A DNA stretch of 7,959 nt from CAYYTU01 sp964474655 (GTDB taxonomy: Bacteria > Chloroflexota > Anaerolineae > B4-G1), in contig CAYYTU010000107.1 in the NCBI GenBank assembly GCA_964474655.1, forward strand, positions 1 to 7,959, written 5' to 3'. Position numbers and translations under genes: made by a program. Below the pieces are notes generated by a model. That model had not been told where the DNA came from and searched no databases. It saw only the letters and a program-made list of their open reading frames with translations. This document shows positions 1 to 5,292 of this stretch, piece by piece. Numbering within the stretch: the first letter of the stretch is position 1; every line of letters starts with the position of its first letter.

Positions 1-273
1 ATTATCAACAGTTGTTAAAGGACTGGGGCATCTGGGTCAGTATGAACGGTGTTGGAAGCTGGTACGACAACGCGCCGATGGAGTAGTTTCTTCGGCACGC
101 TGAAGAGCGAGTGGGTGTACCATCAAGCGTATCGCACCCACGACGAGGCACGGTCTGACCTCTTCTACTACCTTGAAGTGTTCTACAACCGCCGCCGACT
201 TCACTCATCGATGGGTTATCGTAGCCCGGACGAGTACGAGCAGCGCTACTATGCTGAGCAATCTTTTGCTTAA
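1..273 (+). pseudogene. IS3-family transposase (OrfB-type, rve domain), C-terminal part, frameshifted
   Basis: The product would be the DDE integrase-like transposase of an IS3-family element. Two reading frames join into one typical C-terminus. From base 3 one frame gives YQQLLKDWG, then SMNGVGSWYDNAPME, and hits TAG at 84-86. The downstream frame continues with SFFGTLKSEW and then the conserved tail FYNRRRLHSSMGYRSPDEY, ending at TAA 271-273. Removing one base near 84 (ATGGAG-T-AGTTTC) restores the family sequence MESFFGTLKSE. The Glu of that ME pair is expected to be the last acid of the DDE triad. I therefore read this as a single-base insertion in a decayed transposase. It lies downstream of where IS3-family programmed frameshifting usually occurs (between OrfA and OrfB), so a recoding site is unlikely. 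A sequencing error is possible. The N-terminal part is outside the window. Confidence 0.85.
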
Positions 274-278
274 CTCTC

Positions 279-303
279 TGTCCACCAAATCGGGGGAACC
301 CCA
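279..303 (+). repeat. Probable right terminal inverted repeat of the IS3-family element
   Basis: The stretch starts TGTCCACCAAATCGGGGG and ends in CCCA, 5 nt after the transposase stop codon. IS3-family elements usually end in TG...CA repeats of about 25-30 bp with this kind of core (from general knowledge of the family). The outer boundary is placed at CA 302-303. A short tandem CCAGGC-CCAGGC at 301-312 straddles it, so the exact end may shift by a few bases. Confidence 0.6.
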
Positions 304-424
304 GGCCCAGGCAAGCCGACTAGACCTGGAGCGCAACTAAACCACCGCCAGCTGGAAGCCGGTAGTGTCTTAGTCTCGCTTGTCTGGAAGACAAATCTGT
401 TTTCTGTAGCAGGTCGGGTATGTT
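304..424. other. Intergenic stretch between the IS end and the SDR gene
   Basis: No coding sequence is supported here. The only structure seen is a short hairpin, TTGTCT-GGA-AGACAA (380-394), 39 nt beyond the stop codon of the minus-strand SDR gene. Read on the minus strand it is not followed by a run of T, so it is a poor candidate for an intrinsic terminator of the leftward operon. An 8-bp palindrome CCAGCTGG lies near 348-355. Confidence 0.4.
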
Positions 425-1183
425 CTACTTTGCCAGATATCCTCCATCTACAGGTAGGGATATACCGGTCACGTATGAGGATTGATCCGAGGCCAAGAAG
501 ACTGCAGCCCCAACCATTTCCTCTGGTTCCCCTGATCGGTGCATTGGAATCCGGTCAAGCAACCGGGATAGAAAAACACGTCCTTCCTCGGTCTCCTTGA
601 ATCTATCGGAGAGTCCAGTGTCTGTGAAACCTGGTGAGAGCGCATTGACACGGATCCCGTATCCTACCAAGTCAAGAGCCATAGCCTTTGTAAGCGTCCT
701 CGCACCTCCCTTAGATGCTATATAGTGAGGGGCGTCCGCTTGGGCGATTTCGGCACAGTTGGACGAAATATTAATGATCGAACCACCACCAAGGGCTGCC
801 ATATGCTTAGCAATAACCTGACCGCAGAGGAACAATCCTTTGAGATTCACAGCTAAAACACGATTCCACTCCTCTGTGGGAAGGTAGAGAGAGTTGAAAG
901 TAGAAGAAATGCCAGCCGAGCAGAGCAGTATGTGAATTCTGTTGAGTTCCCTTACTGATGTCTCCAACATCGCCTCTACCTGTTGTCTTCGGGTGACATC
1001 TACTTTCACTGCAAGAGCCTTCCCTCCCATGCGCCGAATAGTCGCGGTTGTCTCTTCTGCAGAAGGCAGATCGACATCAGCGATCACGACTGATGCCCCC
1101 TCCTTCGCATATCCGATAGCAATTGCACGACCAATACCACTTCCTCCGCCGGTGATGATTGCGTTCTTGTTTTCAAGTCTCAC
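425..1183 (-). CDS. Classical short-chain dehydrogenase/reductase (SDR), probably NAD-dependent
   Basis: A 252-residue soluble Rossmann-fold oxidoreductase that would interconvert an alcohol and a ketone. Length and motifs are those of classical SDRs. The cofactor loop is TGGGSGIG (residues 11-18). Asp36 ends the second beta strand, which favours NAD(H) over NADP(H), and Asp62 follows in KVDVT. The structural NNAG motif is altered to CSAG (88-91). The catalytic set is Asn113, Ser141, Tyr154 and Lys158 (YIASK), followed by the SPG motif (183-185). The start is GTG at 1183-1181, chosen because AAGGAG lies 6 nt upstream. It is the last gene of the leftward group, 133 nt behind the 2-hydroxyacid dehydrogenase. 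Relatives are often annotated as 3-oxoacyl-ACP reductase or gluconate 5-dehydrogenase. The context suggests a catabolic role rather than fatty-acid synthesis. The substrate is unknown. Confidence 0.9.
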   Translation of the reverse strand: MRLENKNAIITGGGSGIGRAIAIGYAKEGASVVIADVDLPSAEETTATIRRMGGKALAVKVDVTRRQQVEAMLETSVRELNRIHILLCSAGISSTFNSLYLPTEEWNRVLAVNLKGLFLCGQVIAKHMAALGGGSIINISSNCAEIAQADAPHYIASKGGARTLTKAMALDLVGYGIRVNALSPGFTDTGLSDRFKETEEGRVFLSRLLDRIPMHRSGEPEEMVGAAVFLASDQSSYVTGISLPVDGGYLAK

Positions 1184-1229
1184 TGAGTGCTCCTTCCCTG
1201 TTCTGCTCGTTCAGTGGCGCTTTGATCTT

Positions 1230-1242
1230 GGGACGCTGTCCC
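1230..1242. repeat. Small inverted repeat GGGAC-GCT-GTCCC in the gap between the two dehydrogenase genes
   Basis: Five-base perfect arms with a 3-nt loop lie in the 133-nt gap between the 2-hydroxyacid dehydrogenase stop and the SDR start. The same gap holds a direct repeat of CTCGACG at 1290-1296 and 1300-1306. No T-run follows the hairpin in either direction, so it is not a clear terminator. It may be a weak intercistronic structure or chance. Confidence 0.25.
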
Positions 1243-1316
1243 TTCAGTTTGCTCTCGACAATCTGAATCGTCCGTCGTCACCAGACCGCCTCGACGGTTC
1301 TCGACGTGTGGGCTTT

Positions 1317-2357
1317 CTAAGTTCCGAACCGTGCCAGTTTGTCTTGAAATCCTTGTCGATTGATGACGTCGGTGTTGACTATGTGATCAGGCAGATCCCC
1401 CTTTGCTACTTGGAGGAATCCCGATATGTTCGAGACAACAGCATCGTGGAACACATCGAGTGTACCGGCTGCCCAGTGTGGCGAGAGAACCACATTGTCC
1501 ATCTTGGTGAGCGGGTCGCCGGGCGGGAGGGGCTCTTGGTAGAATACATCAAGGCCAGCTCCCGCGATTTGTTGATCACCCAGGGCAGTTACGAGAGCTT
1601 GGTGGTCAACCACTGGCCCCCGAGCCATATTGATCAAGTAGGCAGTGGGTTTCATTGAGGCAAGTTCTGAGGCCCCGATCAAGCCGCGAGTCTCCTCGGT
1701 CAACGGGCAGTGTAGAGAAACAAAGTCTGACTTTTTCAGCAGCATGTCCATCGATACCAAAGTCACGTCGAGAGATTGAGCTTCCTCCGCGTCGGCATAC
1801 GGATCGTAGGCCAGCAGCCGCATACCCAGTGGAGCCACAAGACGAGCAAGCTCGCGACCGATGGTGCCAAACCCAACGATGCCGAGCGTTCTACCCCGGG
1901 GCTCGATACCCATCACGTCGGCGCGCAGATCCCACCGACCTTGTCTCACCAAGCGATCCAGTTCCCATAACCGCTTGGAAAGCACCAACAAAAACATAAG
2001 GGCCGCAGAAGCAGCTGGAAAGCGCAGTGCTCCCGGCGCGTTGACAAGCGCAACATTGGCATCAGTACAAGCTTCCAAGTCGATGCGATCATAGCCCGCG
2101 CCGCAACGGCCAATCACGGTCAAACGTTCAGCTCCTTGGGCAAAAGTCTCTCGAGTGACGTGTGGATAGATAAGGGATAGGGCATCAATACCCTCGATCT
2201 GCTCCGGCGTGATGGGATCTTTATATTCACCCAAGAAACGGTAGTTTACCAGCGGCGATTCGTCTAGCAGATCCAACCCGATGTCGCCGTAGGCAACTTG
2301 TCCGCTGTCATTGAGATAATCTCGAGTGAACGCGGCCTGAACCTTCACTTTGGTCAT
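1317..2357 (-). CDS. D-isomer-specific 2-hydroxyacid dehydrogenase, NAD-binding
   Basis: A 346-residue cytoplasmic oxidoreductase of the family that includes D-3-phosphoglycerate dehydrogenase, glyoxylate/hydroxypyruvate reductase and D-lactate dehydrogenase. It would interconvert a D-2-hydroxyacid and a 2-oxoacid using NAD(H). The catalytic domain halves (about 1-110 and 300-340) flank a Rossmann domain. The dinucleotide loop is GFGTIG (162-167), and Asp185 after the next strand favours NAD. The catalytic triad is complete: Arg246 in NMARGPVVD, Glu275 in GLDVFYQEP and His294 in SPHWAAGT. There is no C-terminal ACT domain, so it is not a regulated biosynthetic SerA. The start is ATG at 2357-2355, with GGAGG 7 nt upstream. 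It lies 229 nt behind the IclR gene on the same strand and ahead of the SDR gene. A role reducing or oxidising a keto acid released by the pathway is inferred. The exact substrate cannot be read from sequence. Confidence 0.92.
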   Translation of the reverse strand: MTKVKVQAAFTRDYLNDSGQVAYGDIGLDLLDESPLVNYRFLGEYKDPITPEQIEGIDALSLIYPHVTRETFAQGAERLTVIGRCGAGYDRIDLEACTDANVALVNAPGALRFPAASAALMFLLVLSKRLWELDRLVRQGRWDLRADVMGIEPRGRTLGIVGFGTIGRELARLVAPLGMRLLAYDPYADAEEAQSLDVTLVSMDMLLKKSDFVSLHCPLTEETRGLIGASELASMKPTAYLINMARGPVVDHQALVTALGDQQIAGAGLDVFYQEPLPPGDPLTKMDNVVLSPHWAAGTLDVFHDAVVSNISGFLQVAKGDLPDHIVNTDVINRQGFQDKLARFGT

Positions 2358-2376
2358 TGGAACACCTCCACTTGGT

Positions 2377-2416
2377 AATTCTTGGCAACCTTTTTAACAA
2401 TCGATTTGCAAGAATT
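2377..2416. repeat. Inverted repeat AATTCTTG / CAAGAATT in the leader of the 2-hydroxyacid dehydrogenase gene
   Basis: Perfect 8-bp arms at 2377-2384 and 2409-2416 are separated by 24 nt, starting 19 nt before the dehydrogenase start codon. This may be a regulator binding site or an mRNA hairpin close to the ribosome-binding site. I saw no convincing -35/-10 pair beside it, so its role is open. Confidence 0.35.
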
Positions 2417-2586
2417 TGGACTTCGGCCATTACCTCGTGCACGCGGAAGTCTGCCCTGAGGAAGAATCGAGCCTCCAATGATCAGAGGAGACGATCTATC
2501 CTGCAACATCGAACCACGGTTGCTGTACGATGCGACGATCAAGGCTCCAGTTACTGGTCAACGTCCTGAAGCAATTGGCCAATACT
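2417..2586. other. Non-coding gap between the IclR gene and the 2-hydroxyacid dehydrogenase gene
   Basis: The whole gap between the two minus-strand genes is 229 nt, long for a tight operon, so a separate promoter for the dehydrogenase pair is possible. It holds the palindrome CCAGTTACTGG (2547-2557) overlapping a TGGTCAA half-site (2555-2561). That 7-mer also occurs in the reverse complement of the palindrome upstream of the IclR gene. A 10-bp palindrome ATTGGCCAAT is at 2574-2583, just after the IclR stop codon. No intrinsic terminator with a T-run is seen. A 62-codon minus-strand frame here is not supported as a gene. Confidence 0.35.
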
Positions 2587-3390
2587 CTACAGACTTCCGT
2601 CAGGAGCATTAAATCCGAGTTCCTTCGAGACACTTGCTGCTGTTTCGGAAACAAGTTCGCTCAATTCTGGAACACGATCGAGCGTCAAGCGACCAGTAGA
2701 GCCAGATACGCCTATGGCGGCTACTACCTTCCCCTTCTTGTCCCTAATGGGACTAGAGACGCAGCGAACTCCTACGTCGTACTCTCTATTGTCGATCGCG
2801 TATCCTTGCTCCCGAACACTCGTCAGTTCCTCATGAAGGCGATCTGGTTCAGTGATGGTGTGCTTGGTATAGGGAGTCAGTTCCGTTTCCTGGATGTAGC
2901 GATCTAGATCTTCCTTGTTGAGATGTGCCAGGATGCATTTGCCCACGGCAGTGGAGTGTAAGGGGGCGTGAGCCCCTATGCGTGTGAACATTCCGACTGC
3001 CTGACCTCGATCTCCACGGGCTTGGGCTACATACACCACCTCATTTCCGCGTGGAACGACTAGGTTGGCCAGCTCTCCGGTCTGCTGAGCCAGACTTTCC
3101 AGAGAACTCATAGATACACTTCGCAGGTGGAGATGCTCTTCTGCAGCATCGCACAGACGCAGCGCTCCGAGCCCCAGATGGTATGCCTTCTCGCCATCCT
3201 GATGCACATAGCCAAATTCTGCCATCGTATTCAAGATGCGGTGAGCAGTCGAGGGGTGGAGCCCCAGACGATCACTACACGCTGTGAGAGTGATCCCATC
3301 CTTGTGTTCTGCAAGCAGTTCAAGCAGAGATAGGGCCCGCGCGACAGACTTGACACGATATGAATTCTCTTTGCTCTTCTTGTTAGACAT
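2587..3390 (-). CDS. IclR-family transcriptional regulator
   Basis: A 267-residue DNA-binding regulator, probably controlling both flanking gene groups in response to a pathway metabolite. An N-terminal winged helix-turn-helix spans about 11-70, with the recognition region LGLHPSTAHRILNTM (42-56). The C-terminal effector-binding domain (about 85-260) shows the usual family landmarks HSTAVGKCILA (145-155), EYDVGVRC (203-210) and GVSGSTGRLT (227-236). I use the ATG at 3390-3388. A longer frame begins at 3411 with seven extra residues, but those codons contain the Shine-Dalgarno AAGGAGGT (3402-3395), which sits 4 nt before the chosen ATG. The gene is divergent from the amidohydrolase operon and leads the dehydrogenase genes. 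A perfect palindrome 25 nt upstream of its start suggests autoregulation. Family members act as repressors or activators, and the sequence does not say which. Confidence 0.93.
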   Translation of the reverse strand: MSNKKSKENSYRVKSVARALSLLELLAEHKDGITLTACSDRLGLHPSTAHRILNTMAEFGYVHQDGEKAYHLGLGALRLCDAAEEHLHLRSVSMSSLESLAQQTGELANLVVPRGNEVVYVAQARGDRGQAVGMFTRIGAHAPLHSTAVGKCILAHLNKEDLDRYIQETELTPYTKHTITEPDRLHEELTSVREQGYAIDNREYDVGVRCVSSPIRDKKGKVVAAIGVSGSTGRLTLDRVPELSELVSETAASVSKELGFNAPDGSL

Positions 3391-3394
3391 GTGT

Positions 3395-3402
3395 ACCTCC
3401 TT
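3395..3402 (-). promoter_or_regulatory. Shine-Dalgarno site that decides the IclR start
   Basis: AAGGAGGT on the minus strand sits 4 nt from the ATG at 3390-3388. An upstream in-frame ATG at 3411-3409 would place this site inside the coding sequence and has no comparable site before it. The shorter protein is therefore preferred. Confidence 0.85.
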
Positions 3403-3415
3403 TCTTAGCATCGGT

Positions 3416-3431
3416 TTTGACCACAGTCAAA
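3416..3431. promoter_or_regulatory. Candidate regulator operator 1: palindrome TTTGACCACAGTCAAA
   Basis: This is a perfect inverted repeat of TTTGAC and GTCAAA around CACA, ending 25 nt before the IclR start codon. It lies where the IclR promoter or transcript start is expected. A related sequence, CTTGACTGTGATTACA, occurs at 3644-3659 before the divergent operon and matches 12 of 16 positions of its reverse complement. Being present at both ends of the divergent region, it is the best candidate binding site for the IclR protein. The binding itself is inferred. Confidence 0.55.
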
Positions 3432-3466
3432 TGCACAACTGATGGGCAGTGAGCGATCTTTTTTTG

Positions 3467-3481
3467 CTGGGGGAATCCCAG
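3467..3481. repeat. Hairpin CTGGG-GGAAT-CCCAG next to a T-run in the divergent region
   Basis: The arms are 5 bp and the loop 5 nt. On the plus strand a run of seven T precedes the hairpin rather than following it, and on the minus strand the hairpin is followed by A. It therefore does not read as a terminator in either direction. Its function is unknown. Confidence 0.3.
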
Positions 3482-3515
3482 TATATCGGCATCTGTTCGA
3501 CGAAGGACGCAGATG

Positions 3516-3542
3516 TGGAATGGCTATAAGACATAGATTCCA
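3516..3542. repeat. Composite inverted repeat TGGAAT...ATTCCA in the divergent region
   Basis: Outer 6-bp arms TGGAAT (3516-3521) and ATTCCA (3537-3542) enclose inner 4-bp arms CTAT (3524-3527) and ATAG (3533-3536). The outer arms resemble the half-sites of the Escherichia coli IclR box (TGGAAAT-n-ATTTCCA, from general knowledge), but the spacing here is much longer. A binding role is speculative. Another 6-bp pair, CATCTG/CAGATG, lies nearby at 3490-3495 and 3510-3515. Confidence 0.3.
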
Positions 3543-3643
3543 AATGCGCGATCAGGTCGCCTCGGCCAAAGGTCACACTAGTACGGTTTCAGTAGATCAT
3601 ACTCTCTGATTCATAAGTTGATACTGAGGTCAGTCCATACTGG

Positions 3644-3659
3644 CTTGACTGTGATTACA
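3644..3659. promoter_or_regulatory. Candidate regulator operator 2, upstream of the amidohydrolase promoter
   Basis: CTTGACTGTGATTACA shares the 9-mer TTGACTGTG with the reverse complement of operator 1 and matches 12 of 16 positions overall. It ends 27 nt before the -35 hexamer of the plus-strand promoter, a position common for activator sites. It lies inside a looser pair of arms, TGAGGT (3625-3630) and ACCTCA (3659-3664), and next to CAGT-CCAT-ACTG (3631-3642). Confidence 0.45.
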
Positions 3660-3686
3660 CCTCAATGATGACAAGCAGCTTTGCGC

Positions 3687-3714
3687 TTGACAAATCCAGT
3701 AGTTATTATACAAT
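3687..3714 (+). promoter_or_regulatory. Sigma-70 type promoter of the amidohydrolase operon
   Basis: A consensus -35 TTGACA (3687-3692), a 16-nt spacer and a near-consensus -10 TACAAT (3709-3714) would start transcription about 3720-3723. That leaves a short leader of roughly 30-35 nt ahead of the Shine-Dalgarno and the ATG at 3755. The promoter lies inside the in-frame upstream extension of the amidohydrolase reading frame, which argues that the extension is not translated. Confidence 0.75.
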
Positions 3715-3742
3715 AAGAAAAAGAATTACGCAATATGAAAAT

Positions 3743-3748
3743 GGAGGT
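3743..3748 (+). promoter_or_regulatory. Shine-Dalgarno site that decides the amidohydrolase start
   Basis: GGAGGT is followed by six A and then ATG at 3755. In-frame ATG codons at 3665 and 3668 lack a ribosome-binding site and lie upstream of the likely transcription start, so the 479-residue form is preferred. Confidence 0.88.
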
Positions 3749-3754
3749 AAAAAA

Positions 3755-5194
3755 ATGGCGTATGATCTGGTTATCAAGAATGGTCGCATCATCACTAGCC
3801 GCTCTGATTTCGTAGGGGACTTGGCCGTGACCGGCGAGAAGGTCGCTGCCCTAGGTCAAGATCTTTCCGGGAGAAGAGAAATTGATGCACGGGGCAAGTT
3901 TGTAGTCCCCGGTGCTATAGACGGTCACGTGCATATGCGGACCGAAAGACCGACCTTCAGCTACGATGAGACGTTTGCCTCCGGATCGGTGGCGGCTGCG
4001 TTTGGTGGAACTACCACGATGATCGATCAGGTGCAAGTGGAACCAGGTCGTACTCTCAACCAGGGACTCGATAGGCGATTGCAGGTGGCTCAAGGGCAAA
4101 CAGCGATTGACTATGCATTCCATATGAACATCCGGGAGCCTAACCCAGATCGTCTTGAAGAGATTCCTTCGATTTTCGACCGAGGCATCACGAGCTTCAA
4201 ATGGTTCATGGCCATTGAGGGATGGAAGGTGCCGAAGGATTTCTTGTTGCGTGGCATGTACGAAGTGGCGGCGCACGGGGGTTTATCGGTAATCCACACG
4301 GAGAACCAGGGTGTCATCAACGAGATGAAACGGAGGGCCAAGGCCGAGAATCGCACAGGAGTGAAGTGGTTCAAATCCATGTATCCAGCAGGCACGGAAG
4401 GGGCCGCTGCCGAGCTGGCTCTTGCTATGGCCGAGATCTCAGGCAGTCGGGTCCTTATCTTCCACGTGACGTGCAGTCAGGTCGTTGGCGCACTGCGACG
4501 GGCAAGGAATCGAGGGGTAGACGCATCCGGTGAGCTTGGACTAGGTTGGGCGCTCTTCACGGACGAGATCTACGAGGGCAATCCCGTTGCTGCCCTTCCA
4601 TTCTTGCTCACCCCTCCGATTCGCGGTGAATCTCATCAACAAGAATTATGGAAAGCGCTTGCCGAAGGAACTCTCAGTGTGGTGGGCACCGACCACACAG
4701 CAATGTGGATGCGACCGGAAGAAGAGGCCCTAGAGTTTGTGTGGGAGAATTTTGCCCTTCATCCCGAGATCCCCGAGAGCGATCAAAGCGTACCGACAGA
4801 CGCTGATGGCAACCGTGTCTTGCCTATGCTTCCCCCAGGGGGAGCCGAAGTACGTCTCCCATTGATGTTCAGCCACGGCGTGCGCGAGGGGCGTATCGAT
4901 CTGCATCAGTGGGTAGACGTCTGCTGCACAAATCCGGCAGAGGTCTATGATCTAGATACGAAGGGACACCTTCTTCCCGGCTACGACGCTGATATCGTAA
5001 TCTTCGATCCGGAAAGGGAGATAACCCTGTCAGTTGAGAATCTCCACTCGAACACTGACTACTCTGTCTACGAAGGCATGGTAATGCATGGCGCTGTCGT
5101 CAAGACCATCAGTCGAGGTGAGGTTATCGTTGATGAGGATGAGTTCGTAGGTTCGCAAAGCTATGGGCAATTCCTGAGACGCGCAATCTCGTGA
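3755..5194 (+). CDS. Hydantoinase/dihydropyrimidinase-like cyclic amidohydrolase
   Basis: A 479-residue metal-dependent amidohydrolase expected to open a cyclic amide, imide or ureide ring in the cytoplasm. The length matches D-hydantoinase and dihydropyrimidinase. Metal-site residues are all present: His58 and His60 (DGHVH), Lys149 (SFKWFMA, the likely carbamylated lysine), His181 (VIHTEN), His237 (FHVTC) and Asp313 (GTDH). The composite beta-sandwich is formed by the N-terminal part (about 1-52) and the C-terminal part (about 400-460, LLPGYDADIVIFD). Residues that bind the ring in known hydantoinases appear changed. The Tyr a few residues after the metal-bridging lysine is Ile154. The Ser of SPPLR is Thr287 in TPPIR. 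The Asn of the GIENR region is replaced in GGAEVR (362-367). The usual ETCPQYL segment reads ELGLGWAL. The fold is therefore firm but the substrate is probably not plain hydantoin or dihydrouracil. It is the first gene of the rightward operon, behind a strong promoter. Confidence 0.88.
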   Translation: MAYDLVIKNGRIITSRSDFVGDLAVTGEKVAALGQDLSGRREIDARGKFVVPGAIDGHVHMRTERPTFSYDETFASGSVAAAFGGTTTMIDQVQVEPGRTLNQGLDRRLQVAQGQTAIDYAFHMNIREPNPDRLEEIPSIFDRGITSFKWFMAIEGWKVPKDFLLRGMYEVAAHGGLSVIHTENQGVINEMKRRAKAENRTGVKWFKSMYPAGTEGAAAELALAMAEISGSRVLIFHVTCSQVVGALRRARNRGVDASGELGLGWALFTDEIYEGNPVAALPFLLTPPIRGESHQQELWKALAEGTLSVVGTDHTAMWMRPEEEALEFVWENFALHPEIPESDQSVPTDADGNRVLPMLPPGGAEVRLPLMFSHGVREGRIDLHQWVDVCCTNPAEVYDLDTKGHLLPGYDADIVIFDPEREITLSVENLHSNTDYSVYEGMVMHGAVVKTISRGEVIVDEDEFVGSQSYGQFLRRAIS

Positions 5195-5234
5195 TGATCG
5201 TCGTGGTGGAGCGAGAGATTGAGATGTAGGCCGA

Positions 5235-5263
5235 AGCTAGGTGGTAGCGGACTCAGGCTAGCT
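5235..5263. repeat. Inverted repeat AGCTAG / CTAGCT in the amidohydrolase-epimerase gap
   Basis: Perfect 6-bp arms at 5235-5240 and 5258-5263 are separated by 17 nt within the 98-nt gap between the two genes. No T-run follows, so it is not a typical terminator. It may be a weak mRNA structure or chance. Confidence 0.25.
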
Positions 5264-5292
5264 ATTCTGACCAGAGATCGCCGGAGGATCAT

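Larger units (their letters stand above)
1..303 (+). mobile_element. IS3-family insertion sequence, right end (partial)
   Basis: The left part of the element lies outside the window. What is seen is the C-terminal end of an IS3-type DDE transposase, followed 5 nt after its stop codon by a sequence typical of an IS3-family right terminal inverted repeat. That sequence begins TGTCCACCAAATCGGGGG at 279 and ends CCCA at 303. The left inverted repeat and the target-site duplication cannot be checked. The element abuts the catabolic locus and marks one edge of it. The transposase carries a frameshift, so this copy is probably immobile. Confidence 0.8.

Noticed and set aside
380..394. Hairpin TTGTCT-GGA-AGACAA as terminator of the leftward operon
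   Set aside because: The stem is only 6 bp, and no T-run follows on the minus strand.
942..1658. Long plus-strand open frame (238 codons) antisense to the SDR and 2-hydroxyacid dehydrogenase genes
   Set aside because: It overlaps two strongly supported minus-strand genes, shows no recognisable motif and spans their intergenic gap. It is a shadow frame.
2354..2542. Minus-strand 62-codon frame ending in an ATGA overlap with the 2-hydroxyacid dehydrogenase start
   Set aside because: The overlap looks like translational coupling, but the frame begins with TTG, has only a poorly spaced GGAG, shows no family motif, and covers inverted repeats that look regulatory.
2530..2907. Plus-strand 125-codon frame over the end of the IclR gene
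   Set aside because: It is antisense to the IclR effector domain, and its translation shows no domain or ribosome-binding site.
3851..4395. Overlapping minus-strand frames (141 and 94 codons) inside the amidohydrolase gene
   Set aside because: The plus-strand frame carries the full set of metal-binding motifs. The antisense frames are shadows.
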